Positions 17,280 to 25,501 of a DNA stretch of 64,000 nucleotides are shown piece by piece; the stretch's first letter is position 1; every line of letters begins with the position of its first letter. Origin of the DNA: Amycolatopsis thailandensis (GTDB lineage: Bacteria; Actinomycetota; Actinomycetes; Mycobacteriales; Pseudonocardiaceae); NCBI RefSeq assembly GCF_002234405.1, contig NZ_NMQT01000020.1, positions 34,852-98,851 of the forward strand, in the 5' to 3' direction. The notes under the pieces are model-generated. The model saw only the letters and a program-made list of their open reading frames with translations, was not told the DNA's origin and searched no databases. A program made the position numbers and the translations under genes.

Positions 17280-19394
17280 TCAGACGGCGGGGATCCAGTC
17301 CGGGTTGGAGGCCAGGACGGTCAGCTGCTGGGTCGCGCGGGTCAGCGCCACGTACAGCACCCGCCGTCCGGTGGTCGACTCCGTGATGAGGTCGTTGGGC
17401 TCCACCAGGACGACGGCGTCGTACTCGAGGCCCTTCGAGTCGAGGCTGCCGACGACCTTGAGCCGCTCGTCCGCGAGCCCGTCGAGCCAGCCCTCGACCT
17501 CGGGCACCCGGTCCATGGCGGTGATCACGCCGACGGTGCCTTCGACGGCCCCCATCAGTTCCTTCACCGCGGCCTGCGTCCCCGCCTGCAACCCGGAGGC
17601 CTCGACCGGCCGGACCTCCGGCGTGATGCCGGTCTGCCGCACCGCGCGCGGGAGCTCGTCGGCCTCGGCGTGCCCGGCGACGACCTTCGCGGCCAGATCG
17701 AAGATCTCCGCCGAGTTCCGGTAGTTGGTGCGCAGGGTGAACCGTCGCCGCGTCGTCTTGAGCCCGAAGGCCTGGTCACGCGCCATCGCGGCCTCGGCCG
17801 GATCCGGCCAGGAACTCTGCACCGGGTCGCCGACCACGGTCCAGCTCGCGTACTTCCCGCGCCGCCCGACCATCCGCCACTGCATCGGCGAGAGGTCCTG
17901 CGACTCGTCGATGACCACGTGCGAGTACTCGTCGTAGTGCTCGGGCCGGGTCGGGGCGCCGCCGCGCTCCGGGTTGACCTCGATGCTCTGACGGGCCCGG
18001 CGGCTCTTGGGCGGCTGCCCGATCAGGACGCGCAGCTCGTCGAGGAGCGCGACGTCCGCGATGGTCCAGCCGCGAGAGCGGTCGGCGAAGTCGGCGGCCA
18101 GCATGCTGATCTCAGTGCGGTTGAGCAGGCCCTTCGCCGCCGACGCGAGCCGCTTCTCGGTGCCCATCCACCGCAGGATCTGCGCCGGGTACAGGATCGG
18201 CCACCAGACCACCAGGAACCGGTGGAACTCGATGCGTTCGCCGAGTTCGGTGATCAGCTCGGCCTTGTCGATCTGACGGCCGTCGTCCTTCGCGTGCTGA
18301 TCGGCCTTCGCGGCGAGCGCGTCGAGCAGCAGTTCCGCGGCGCGGATCCGCGACCGGTTCGGCGGCCCGCCCGCGGTGTGGACCTTGCGGCGCACCTTGT
18401 CGAGTTCGCGCGCGTTCAGCCGCAGCACCTCGCCGCGGTAGACGATCTTCATGTCCTCGGGCGCGTCTTCCGGCGTGTCCCGCAGAGCGCGCAGCAGGAT
18501 CTTGCGCATCCGCAGCGACCCCTTGATCGCCGCCAGCGGAGCCGGGTCCTGCCGGGTCGCTTCGAGGCCGTCGAGGACCTCGCCGAGCGCGCGCAGTTCG
18601 ACGTTCGTCTCGCCCATCGACGGCAGCACCCGCGAGATGTAGCTGGTGAACACCCCCGACGGGCCGATCACCAGCACGCCCGCGCCGCCGAGCTGGCGGC
18701 GGTGACGGTAGAGCAGGTAGGCCGCGCGGTGCAGCGCGACCGCGGTCTTGCCGGTGCCGGGGCCGCCGGTGATCTCCGTGACACCGCGCCACGGCGCCCG
18801 GATGACCTCGTCCTGTTCCTTCTGGATGGTCGCGACGATGTCGCGCATCTTCTCGCCGCGCGACCGCCCGAGCGCGGCCATCAGCGCGCCCTCGCCGACG
18901 ATCTGCATCGTCTCCGGGACCGCGTCGGCGATCAGCACGTCGTCGTCGACGTCGAGCACGTTCTGCCCCGAGCACCGGATCACCCGGCGCCGGACGACGT
19001 CCATCGGCTCCTCGGCGGTCGCCTGGTAGAACGCCGCGGCCGCGGGCGCGCGCCAGTCGGTGACGAGGTTGTCGAACTCGGCGTCGCGGATCCCGAGACG
19101 GCCCACGTAGATGTGGTCGTTGTCGAGATGGTCGAGCCTGCCGAAGACCAGGCCCTCGTACTCCGCGTCGAGGGTCTGGAGGGTCTGATTGGCGTGGTAC
19201 ACCATCATGTCCCGTTCGAACAGCATCGACGCCTGCTCGAAGATCGCTTCCCGCCCGGCGCCATGGCCGATCTCATAGCCCTTGGTACGCATGGCCTCTG
19301 CCTGGGCTCGCAGTTCGGCGAGCCGGGTGTAGACCGTGTCCACATGGGCTTGCTCGATGGCGATCTCGGCCCGTCTGACCCGAGGTTCGGACAC
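17280..19394 (-). CDS. helD: HelD-like RNA polymerase recycling ATPase (UvrD-like helicase fold)
   Basis: 704 residues. The N-terminal 80 residues form an antiparallel coiled coil (AEIAIEQAHVDTVYTRLAEL), the arm that reaches into the RNA polymerase secondary channel in known HelD. A DWRAPAAAAFY segment follows, then Walker A GGPGTGKTAVALHR near residue 212, Walker B VIDESQDLSPMQW near 495, and C-terminal motifs LDSKGLEYDAVVLV and VALTRATQQLTVL. Length and layout match actinobacterial class II HelD, which releases stalled or inactive RNA polymerase and can protect against rifamycins. It is a single gene on the reverse strand. A bona fide DNA repair UvrD is less likely because of the coiled-coil arm and the large insertion after Walker A. 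Confidence 0.88.
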   Translation of the reverse strand: MSEPRVRRAEIAIEQAHVDTVYTRLAELRAQAEAMRTKGYEIGHGAGREAIFEQASMLFERDMMVYHANQTLQTLDAEYEGLVFGRLDHLDNDHIYVGRLGIRDAEFDNLVTDWRAPAAAAFYQATAEEPMDVVRRRVIRCSGQNVLDVDDDVLIADAVPETMQIVGEGALMAALGRSRGEKMRDIVATIQKEQDEVIRAPWRGVTEITGGPGTGKTAVALHRAAYLLYRHRRQLGGAGVLVIGPSGVFTSYISRVLPSMGETNVELRALGEVLDGLEATRQDPAPLAAIKGSLRMRKILLRALRDTPEDAPEDMKIVYRGEVLRLNARELDKVRRKVHTAGGPPNRSRIRAAELLLDALAAKADQHAKDDGRQIDKAELITELGERIEFHRFLVVWWPILYPAQILRWMGTEKRLASAAKGLLNRTEISMLAADFADRSRGWTIADVALLDELRVLIGQPPKSRRARQSIEVNPERGGAPTRPEHYDEYSHVVIDESQDLSPMQWRMVGRRGKYASWTVVGDPVQSSWPDPAEAAMARDQAFGLKTTRRRFTLRTNYRNSAEIFDLAAKVVAGHAEADELPRAVRQTGITPEVRPVEASGLQAGTQAAVKELMGAVEGTVGVITAMDRVPEVEGWLDGLADERLKVVGSLDSKGLEYDAVVLVEPNDLITESTTGRRVLYVALTRATQQLTVLASNPDWIPAV

Positions 19395-19516
19395 GCAACG
19401 CTCCTAAACGCTTCTATCGCCTCCGAGGGCGAAGGACGACTCTACGCGAGCTGGGCGGCGGCTTCACCAAGTCCCGGGCAACGTCACGGTGGAAGGCGTT
19501 GAGGCACGATGCTGCA

Positions 19517-20071
19517 ATGACCAGGATCGTGGCGGGGACCGCGGGCGGCAGGCGGTTGAAGGTCCCTCCGAAGGGCACGCGGCCCACATCGGAACGCGTA
19601 CGCGAAGCGCTGTTCAACGCGCTGGAGGTCGCCGGCGAGCTGCAAGGGAGCCAGGTCCTCGACCTTTACGCCGGTTCGGGCGCGCTCGGGCTCGAGGCGC
19701 TGTCCCGCGGCGCGTCGGGCGCGCTGTTCGTCGAGTCGGACCGGCGCGCGGTCGAAGTGCTCAAGGGGAACGTCGCCGCGCTCGGTCTCGGCGGCACGGT
19801 CCGCGCCGGGGCCGTCGAGTCCGTCGTCGCCGCTCCGGCGCCGGAGACGTTCGACATCGTCCTCGCCGACCCTCCGTACGCGGTCGATTCCACCCGCCTG
19901 GGGGAGGTCATGGCCGCGCTCGCGGCAGGTCGCTGGGTCGTGGACGGGGCGCTGGTGGTGATCGAGCGGGCCGCGCGGGACGGCGAGCCGGACTGGCCGC
20001 CGGGCTTCGCGCCGATGCGGACGAAACGCTACGGCGACACCGCGCTCTACTGGGCCGAATATCAGGTGTGA
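19517..20071 (+). CDS. rsmD: 16S rRNA (guanine(966)-N(2))-methyltransferase RsmD
   Basis: 184 residues starting MTRIVAGTAGGRRLKVPPKG, the conserved RsmD opening. The SAM-binding segment VLDLYAGSGALGLEALSRGA is near residue 52 and the catalytic DPPY tetrapeptide near residue 118. It methylates G966 of 16S rRNA in the small subunit. The start at 19517 is chosen over 19499 because homologues begin with TRIVAG. It lies 52 bases upstream of coaD, a pairing common in actinobacteria. Confidence 0.95.
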   Translation: MTRIVAGTAGGRRLKVPPKGTRPTSERVREALFNALEVAGELQGSQVLDLYAGSGALGLEALSRGASGALFVESDRRAVEVLKGNVAALGLGGTVRAGAVESVVAAPAPETFDIVLADPPYAVDSTRLGEVMAALAAGRWVVDGALVVIERAARDGEPDWPPGFAPMRTKRYGDTALYWAEYQV

Positions 20072-20123
20072 CGCCGCACAGAGAAACGCGCGGGAGGCCG
20101 TCGGCCTTGGTAGCGTCCGCGCC

Positions 20124-20606
20124 ATGCGGCGTGCGGTCTGTCCCGGGTCCTACGACCCGGCCACCAATGGGCATCTCGACATCATCGAGCGGGCGGCCAA
20201 GCTGTTCGACGAGGTCGTCGTCGCGGTGGGGGTGAACAAGAGCAAGAAGGGCCTGTTCACCACCGAAGAGCGGATGGACATCCTGCGCGAGATCACCGCG
20301 AAGCTGCCGAACGTGCGCGTCGACTCCTGGCAGGGACTCCTGGTCGACTACTGCCGTGAGAACGACATCATCGCGGTCGCGAAGGGCCTGCGGTCGGTCA
20401 GCGACTTCGACTACGAGCTCCAGATGGCGCAGATGAACCGCGAGCTGACCGGGCTCGAAACGCTGCTGATGGCGAACAACCCGGCCTACGGTTTCGTGTC
20501 GAGCTCGCTGGTCAAGGAGATCTCCGCGCTCGGTGGCGACATCGAGCACCTGGTGCCGCCGATAGTGTTCAAACGCCTCTCGGAGAAGTACTCCGAACGA
20601 GGTTGA
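20124..20606 (+). CDS. coaD: Phosphopantetheine adenylyltransferase CoaD
   Basis: 160 residues. The N-terminal AVCPGSYDPATNGHLDIIER carries the HxGH-type nucleotidyltransferase motif (here NGHL), and SSSLVKEISALGGD near the end is the conserved ISSS-equivalent loop. The enzyme adenylates 4'-phosphopantetheine to dephospho-CoA, the penultimate step of coenzyme A synthesis. Length and sequence are typical. It probably shares a transcript with rsmD. Confidence 0.97.
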   Translation: MRRAVCPGSYDPATNGHLDIIERAAKLFDEVVVAVGVNKSKKGLFTTEERMDILREITAKLPNVRVDSWQGLLVDYCRENDIIAVAKGLRSVSDFDYELQMAQMNRELTGLETLLMANNPAYGFVSSSLVKEISALGGDIEHLVPPIVFKRLSEKYSERG

Positions 20607-20705
20607 CCCGAACGGCCGAAGCCGTTGGTCTGGCAGCGGTGAGCGGCGGTGGAGAGTTCATCTCGACGCCTTCTGGCGAACACACGATCGGGTTACGGTC
20701 CGAAA

Positions 20706-21395
20706 ATGACCAACAAACGATCGCGGGCCGCCGCCGCGCTGCTCGTTCTGCTCGTCACGTTCTTCGGCGGGGTCGGTGCGGCGCAGGCCGCGGCGCCCGT
20801 CTCCATCCAGCAGAACCCTTGTGGGGATCTCACCGGGTTCAAGCACACGTCGCTCTCGTCGCTCCCCGCCGAGGCGACGACGACGTACAACCTGATCCAG
20901 AAGGGCGGGCCGTACCCGTACCCGGACAACGACGGAACGGTCTTCTCGAACCGGGAGAACATCCTCCCGAAGTGCGCTTCGGGCTACTACCACGAGTACA
21001 CCGTCCCGACCCCGGGCTCGTCGAACCGCGGCACGCGCCGCATCGTCACCGGGACCGGCGGGGAGTACTTCTACACCGGCGACCACTACAAGAGCTTCTC
21101 CGTGATCGACGTCAAGGGCACGCCGGCGCCGTCCTGCGGTGACACCTCGAAGCTGGCGAAGACCGGCTACTCGGCGCTGTCCTCCGCGGCGAAGTCCGTG
21201 GTGGACAAGGCCCGCGGCGGCGCGACCGGCACGGTCTACGAGAACCGTGAGGGGGTGCTGCCGTCGTGCGCGGCCGGCTACTACCAGCTGTTCCCGGTGG
21301 GCACGAGCGACCGCGTGATCTCCGGCAAGGGCAGCGAGATCGTCTACACGCCGGACCGCTACGCGACCTTCAAGCTGGTCGACCTGAACGGCTGA
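20706..21395 (+). CDS. Secreted tandem guanyl-specific ribonuclease (two RNase Sa-like domains)
   Basis: 229 residues with a signal peptide (AAAALLVLLVTFFGGVGAAQA). Two consecutive microbial RNase (N1/T1, RNase Sa type) domains follow. Domain 1 (about residues 35-138) has YNLIQKGGPYPYPDNDGTVF, the acid-base Glu84 (NRENILP), Arg112 (GTRRIVTG) and His127 (YTGDHYKSF), equivalent to RNase Sa Glu54, Arg69 and His85. Domain 2 (about 145-229) is shorter; it keeps Glu182 and Arg203 but has Arg218 at the His position (YTPDRYATF). Domain 1 should cleave RNA after G; domain 2 is probably inactive. The ATG at 20706 gives the correct signal peptide. No barstar-like inhibitor gene is next to it. Confidence 0.88.
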   Translation: MTNKRSRAAAALLVLLVTFFGGVGAAQAAAPVSIQQNPCGDLTGFKHTSLSSLPAEATTTYNLIQKGGPYPYPDNDGTVFSNRENILPKCASGYYHEYTVPTPGSSNRGTRRIVTGTGGEYFYTGDHYKSFSVIDVKGTPAPSCGDTSKLAKTGYSALSSAAKSVVDKARGGATGTVYENREGVLPSCAAGYYQLFPVGTSDRVISGKGSEIVYTPDRYATFKLVDLNG

Positions 21396-21462
21396 GTCGC
21401 CCATGCAACATCCCGTGCCTCCTCGTCCGTGAGATACATCGGAACACGGATGAGGAGGCACG

Positions 21463-21978
21463 ATGCGGTCTGGGGACGATGCGAGCTTCAGGGAGTTCGC
21501 CAGGGACAAGGCGCTGCCGCTCCGGCGGACGGCGTACCTGCTCTGCGGCGACTGGCATCTCGCGGAGGATCTGGTCCAAACCGCGCTCATCAAGCTCTAC
21601 CGGGTCTGGCCGAAGGTCCGCCGGAAAGGGCCCGTCGACAACTACACGAGGCAGATCCTGATGCGCTGCTGGCTCGATGAGCGGCGACGTCCATGGCGGA
21701 GCAAGGAAAACCGCGACGGCGTCGTCCCCGAAGAGCCTTCGGCCCCCGCTGATGCGGGCATCTCGGATTCGCTGCTTCGCGCCCTCGCCGAAGTTCCACC
21801 GAAACAGCGCGCCGCCGTCGTACTGCGCTACTGCGCCGACCTCCCGGTCGCGGAGGTCGCCGTCGCGCTGCGCAGTTCGGAAGGGACGGTCAGGAGCCAG
21901 GCCTCGCGGGGACTCGACGTCCTCCGCGCGGCCCTGAAGAGACAGCACGACGAGGCTGTCTCCGGGAGGAACGCGTGA
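21463..21978 (+). CDS. SigE-family ECF RNA polymerase sigma factor
   Basis: 171 residues. Region 2 (FREFARDKALPLRRTAYLLC, DWHLAEDLVQTALIKLYRVW) and region 4 (LAEVPPKQRAAVVLRYCADL, HTH RSSEGTVRSQASRGL) are both complete. The spacing and sequence match the actinobacterial SigE-family ECF group, usually encoded with a membrane protein. The next gene overlaps the stop codon, so the two are co-translated. Target promoters cannot be predicted. Confidence 0.92.
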   Translation: MRSGDDASFREFARDKALPLRRTAYLLCGDWHLAEDLVQTALIKLYRVWPKVRRKGPVDNYTRQILMRCWLDERRRPWRSKENRDGVVPEEPSAPADAGISDSLLRALAEVPPKQRAAVVLRYCADLPVAEVAVALRSSEGTVRSQASRGLDVLRAALKRQHDEAVSGRNA

Positions 21979-22766
21979 TGGACGAACTCGAGAACAAGCT
22001 GCGCGGGATCACACTGGCCGAGCCCCCGCTCGGCTTCGACCCGGACGAGGTCGCCGGCACGGCGGCGAAGAAGGCGCGGAACCGGCGGGCCGTCGTCGCG
22101 ACGGGGGTCGCGACGCTGGCGATGATCGCGGCGGCGGTGGTCTTCGTGAGGCCGGAAACCGGTCCGGTGGTCGGCCCGGCCGTGTTGCCCACCCCGGCGG
22201 CGCCGTCGCCGAGCAGCGTGCCGCCCCCGGTATCGGGGAACGTGGACCTGACGGCGCGGAAGGCGAAGCTCGCCGGGCATCTGTCGACCGCGCTGCCCGG
22301 CGTGCTCACCGGGGCGAAGGACATCCGGATCCGCTCCGTCCATCAGTTGCGGACCTGGGACGTCCTCATCTTCATGGTCGGCTACCAGGACGCCTCCGGT
22401 GCCGACCGTTCGCTGGTCGTCACGCTTCTCGGGACCGAGGCCGCCAAGCGGGGGTTCTCGCTCGAAGACAGTTGTGAGCCGGGCCGCAAGACCCGCGGCG
22501 ACTTCGGCGCGGACCTCGGCGGGGTGACCGGCGGGGAACCGGTGGACTGCGCGAAGCTGCCCCAAACGGACGGGAGCACCGTGGTCGTCACCGGCACCGT
22601 CCCGTCACTGCCTCCCGGCGACGTCGAACCGGGTCGCGACGCGACCGCGTACCGGGCCGACGGCACATCGGTCGTCGTGTCCACCGGCGCGGGCGACGGG
22701 GGTTCGCGTCCGGCCGACGACCAGTTGATCAAGCTGGTCACGGATCCGGAACTCACTCTCCGGTAA
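21978..22766 (+). CDS. Membrane protein paired with the SigE-family sigma factor (putative anti-sigma)
   Basis: 262 residues. A cytoplasmic N-terminus (DELENKLRGITLAEPPLGFD), one transmembrane helix (RRAVVATGVATLAMIAAAVVF) and a Pro-rich linker lead into an extracytoplasmic domain with two cysteines (EDSCEPGRKT, EPVDCAKLP) that could pair. ATG 21978 overlaps the sigma stop (TGATG); a GTG at 21975 is possible. Position and topology argue for a regulator of the sigma factor. No zinc-binding ZAS motif is visible, so the anti-sigma role is inferred from context. Confidence 0.75.
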   Translation: MDELENKLRGITLAEPPLGFDPDEVAGTAAKKARNRRAVVATGVATLAMIAAAVVFVRPETGPVVGPAVLPTPAAPSPSSVPPPVSGNVDLTARKAKLAGHLSTALPGVLTGAKDIRIRSVHQLRTWDVLIFMVGYQDASGADRSLVVTLLGTEAAKRGFSLEDSCEPGRKTRGDFGADLGGVTGGEPVDCAKLPQTDGSTVVVTGTVPSLPPGDVEPGRDATAYRADGTSVVVSTGAGDGGSRPADDQLIKLVTDPELTLR

Positions 22767-22782
22767 GGAGCGGGCGATGGCG

Positions 22783-22815
22783 CGCGGTACCGGGCGGGAC
22801 ACGCCCGGTACCGCG
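22783..22815 (+). terminator. Terminator hairpin after the sigma/membrane pair
   Basis: Perfect 14-base arms (CGCGGTACCGGGCG and its complement) around GGACA, followed by TGCTTTC. It separates the sigma operon from sepIVA. Confidence 0.65.
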
Positions 22816-22893
22816 TGCTTTCACCCCTTACCGCGCCGATGCGGGCAAACTGAGGTCAGGGAATGTGGGGATCGCTGTAGGTAGGGAGTGGCC

Positions 22894-23619
22894 GTGTACC
22901 GGGTTTTCGAGGCGCTCGACGAGCTCGTCACCATCGTGGAGGAAGCCCGCGGCGTGCCGATGACCTCCAGTTGCGTTGTCCCGCGCGGGGAGGCGCTCGA
23001 ACTGCTCGACGACATCCGCGACGCCCTTCCGGGTGAAGTGGACGACGCGCAGGACGTCCTCGACAAACGTGATCAGCTGATCCAGACCGCCCGCACCGAG
23101 GCGGCGGAGACGGTCACCACGGCGAACACCGAGGCCGATCGCACGGTCGCCGACGCGCAGGCCGAGGCCGAACGCATCCTCGCCGACGCCCGCGCCCGCG
23201 CCGAGCAGATGATGAGCGACGCGCACGGCGAGGCCGAGCGCATGGTCGCCGCCGGACAGGCCGAGTTCCAGAACCTCACCGACCGCTCGCGGGCCGAGTC
23301 GGAGCGGATGATCCAGGCGGGCCGCGACGCCTACGAGCGCGCCATCGAGGACGGCCGCGCCGAACAGGCCCGGCTCGTCGCGCAGACCGAGGTCGTCCAG
23401 GCCGCGCACGGCGAGGCGGCGCGCATCGTCGACGAGGCGCACGTCGAGGCCGACAAGCAGCGCAGTGACTGCGACGCCTACGTCGACGGCAAACTGGCCG
23501 AGTTCTCCGAACTGCTGGCGACCACGCTGCGGACGGTCGATTCCGGACGCAACCACCTGCGGTCGCCGGTCAACCTGCCGGGCAACAGCCGCACTTCGCT
23601 CTACGACTACCAGGCCTGA
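22894..23619 (+). CDS. sepIVA: SepIVA-like DivIVA-domain septation protein
   Basis: 241 residues starting VYRVFEALDELVTIVEEARG, which matches the start of mycobacterial SepIVA (Rv2927c). This supports the GTG at 22894 (AGGGAG 5 bases upstream) over the GTG at 22888. A DivIVA-like N-terminus with VPRGEALELLDDIRDALPGE is followed by a long Ala/Glu coiled coil with repeated AEAER and ADARARAEQ heptads. SepIVA coordinates septum formation and polar growth in mycobacteria. The order sepIVA-DUF177-rpmF-rnc-mutM is conserved. Confidence 0.9.
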   Translation: MYRVFEALDELVTIVEEARGVPMTSSCVVPRGEALELLDDIRDALPGEVDDAQDVLDKRDQLIQTARTEAAETVTTANTEADRTVADAQAEAERILADARARAEQMMSDAHGEAERMVAAGQAEFQNLTDRSRAESERMIQAGRDAYERAIEDGRAEQARLVAQTEVVQAAHGEAARIVDEAHVEADKQRSDCDAYVDGKLAEFSELLATTLRTVDSGRNHLRSPVNLPGNSRTSLYDYQA

Positions 23620-23635
23620 TCCGAGCCCGTACACG

Positions 23636-23690
23636 CGCTATGAAAGGTCCTTTCCTTGCAAAATTTGCAAGGAAAGGACCTTTCATAGCG
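23636..23690. terminator. 55-bp perfect palindrome (27-bp arms) after sepIVA
   Basis: Perfect 27-base arms (CGCTATGAAAGGTCCTTTCC core) meet at a single central base, with no loop. It lies 17 bases after the sepIVA stop and 65 bases before the DUF177 gene. Likely a terminator or attenuator between the two genes; it belongs to the same general hairpin style as others here but with its own core. Confidence 0.65.
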
Positions 23691-23754
23691 TTCGCGAGGG
23701 TGTAGCGGACCGTGCCCGTAAAGAGGTGGCGGGGGCTGCGTACCCTGGTAACCG

Positions 23755-24372
23755 ATGTCTGAGAACAAGTCGCCGCAGGCCAGGCCTGCGCAGCTGGACG
23801 ACCGGAGCCCGTGGGTGCTCGACACCCGCGAACTCGGCCGTCACGCCGGCCTGAGCAAGGCCGTCCAACGCACCGTGCCCGTCGAGACCGCGCTCGGGGT
23901 GCCCGACGTCATCACCATCGACGCCGGCTCCAGCCTCGAACTCGACCTGACGCTCGAGTCCGTCGTCGAGGGTGTGTACGTCAGCGGTACGGCGTCCGCC
24001 GTCGCGACAGGGCACTGCTCGCGGTGCCTCGACCCGATCACCGAGGACGTCGAGGTCGACCTGACCGAGCTGTTCGCGTACCCGGGTTCCGCGACCGAGG
24101 AGACCACCGACGAGGACGAGATCCCCCGTCTGGTGGACGACCGGATCGACCTTGAGCCGACGGTCCGCGACGCGGTGGTGCTCGCGCTCCCGCTGGCCCC
24201 GCTGTGCACCGAGGACTGCCAGGGTCTGTGCACCGAATGCGGTGTCAAGTGGGCCGATCTCCCGCCCGGACACGGGCATGAGAAGATAGACCCTCGGTGG
24301 GCCGCGCTGGTCGATCGTTTCGACACCGAAACGGGCGATGACCAGGCCGATGGCCCCGGAAAGCAAGCCTGA
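23755..24372 (+). CDS. YceD/DUF177 family protein
   Basis: 205 residues. Family features: PWVLDTRELGRHAG near the start, CSRC (Cys88, Cys91) in the middle, the acidic EETTDEDEIPRLVDDRIDL stretch, LEPTVRDAVVLALPLAPLC, and the C-terminal CTEDCQGLCTECG cluster, likely a metal site. YceD/DUF177 proteins are always found next to rpmF and are linked to 23S rRNA or ribosome assembly; the exact activity is not established. The ATG at 23755 follows a short gap after the palindrome. Confidence 0.92.
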   Translation: MSENKSPQARPAQLDDRSPWVLDTRELGRHAGLSKAVQRTVPVETALGVPDVITIDAGSSLELDLTLESVVEGVYVSGTASAVATGHCSRCLDPITEDVEVDLTELFAYPGSATEETTDEDEIPRLVDDRIDLEPTVRDAVVLALPLAPLCTEDCQGLCTECGVKWADLPPGHGHEKIDPRWAALVDRFDTETGDDQADGPGKQA

Positions 24373-24444
24373 CGAGCACCAGCTCGTTCCGGAGAAGCAA
24401 GTTCGCTCGCGACCGCGGGCAGACCGTCTGAAGGAGATCTACTC

Positions 24445-24627
24445 GTGGCCGTCCCGAAGCGGAAGATGTCGCGATCCAACACCCGCGCGCGCCGCAGCCA
24501 GTGGAAGGCGGCTCCGGTTCAGCTGGTGCCCTGCTCCAACCGCGCCTGCAAGCAGCCGAAGCTCCAGCACATCGCGTGCCCGGCCTGCGGCCAGCACAAC
24601 GGTCGCCAGGTCGTCGAGCCCGCCTGA
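24445..24627 (+). CDS. rpmF: 50S ribosomal protein L32
   Basis: 60 residues, GTG start at 24445 with GGAG upstream. The sequence AVPKRKMSRSNTRARRSQWK is the conserved L32 N-terminus; CSNRAC and CPACG form the zinc-binding C+ form with two Cys pairs. The gene sits in its usual place between DUF177 and rnc. Confidence 0.97.
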   Translation: MAVPKRKMSRSNTRARRSQWKAAPVQLVPCSNRACKQPKLQHIACPACGQHNGRQVVEPA

Positions 24628-24642
24628 TCGGCAGCTGACGAC

Positions 24643-25389
24643 ATGGGGGGCAAAACGGCCGGTGGACCGCCCGCCGACCCCGCACCACTGCTCGAAGCGC
24701 TCGGGATCACCATCGAACCCGGGCTGCTGACGCTGTCGTTGACCCACCGTTCTTATGCCTATGAGAACGGTGGGTTGCCGCCGAACGAGCGCTTGGAGTT
24801 CCTCGGGGACGCGGTGCTGGGTCTGGTCGTCACCGACCACCTCTACAACACGCATCCCGATCTGGCCGAAGGTCAGCTCGCGAAGCTCCGTGCCAGCGTG
24901 GTCAACATGCACGCGCTGGCCCGGGTCGCGCGCGGCCTCGGTGAAGGCGGGCTGGGCAAGCACCTGTTGCTGGGCAAGGGCGAAGAGCTCACCGGCGGCC
25001 GGGACAAGGCGAGCATCCTCGCCGACGGTCTCGAAGCCGTCATCGGCGCCGCGTACCAGCAGCACGGCATCGACATCGCGCGCAAACTCGTGCACCACCT
25101 GTTCGACGACCTGCTCGCCGAAGCTCCGCTGCGCGGTGCCGGTCTGGACTGGAAGACCAGTCTCCAGGAGCTGACGGCGTCGGCCGGACTCGGCGTACCC
25201 GAGTACAAGGTCGAGGACACCGGACCCGATCACCGCAAGGAGTTCAGCGCCACCGTCCTCGTCGGCGGGCGCGAACTCGGCTACGGCTCGGGGACGACCA
25301 AGAAGGAAGCCGAGCAGAAGGCCGCCGAGACGGCCTGGCGCCAGCTTTCGGCCGAGCTCGACATCGAGCAGCCGCCGAAGACGACCTGA
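24643..25389 (+). CDS. rnc: Ribonuclease III
   Basis: 248 residues. The RNase III signature [12 protein letters not shown] is at residues 48-59, with the second catalytic Asp/Glu in [18 protein letters not shown] double-stranded RNA-binding domain occupies about residues 165-235 ([32 protein letters not shown]). It processes rRNA precursors and structured mRNAs. It starts 16 bases after rpmF and probably shares its transcript. Confidence 0.97.
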   Translation: MGGKTAGGPPADPAPLLEALGITIEPGLLTLSLTHRSYAYENGGLPPNERLEFLGDAVLGLVVTDHLYNTHPDLAEGQLAKLRASVVNMHALARVARGLGEGGLGKHLLLGKGEELTGGRDKASILADGLEAVIGAAYQQHGIDIARKLVHHLFDDLLAEAPLRGAGLDWKTSLQELTASAGLGVPEYKVEDTGPDHRKEFSATVLVGGRELGYGSGTTKKEAEQKAAETAWRQLSAELDIEQPPKTT

Positions 25390-25501
25390 GTCCTCTTCAG
25401 CGGGACGTTTCGTTGACGTCCGAGTCGGTGAATCAGTAACGTCGACGCAGTCCGCCGCCACTGACGCGACCTTTCGGGTCGCCTTGTCGAGAGGTCGGCG
25501 G

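Noticed and set aside
17280..19394. UvrD/PcrA repair helicase
   Set aside because: The N-terminal coiled-coil arm, the insertion after Walker A and the overall length are those of HelD.
21975..21977. GTG start for the sigma-linked membrane protein
   Set aside because: Possible, but the ATG at 21978 is adjacent, better spaced from GGAGG and overlaps the stop in the usual TGATG form.
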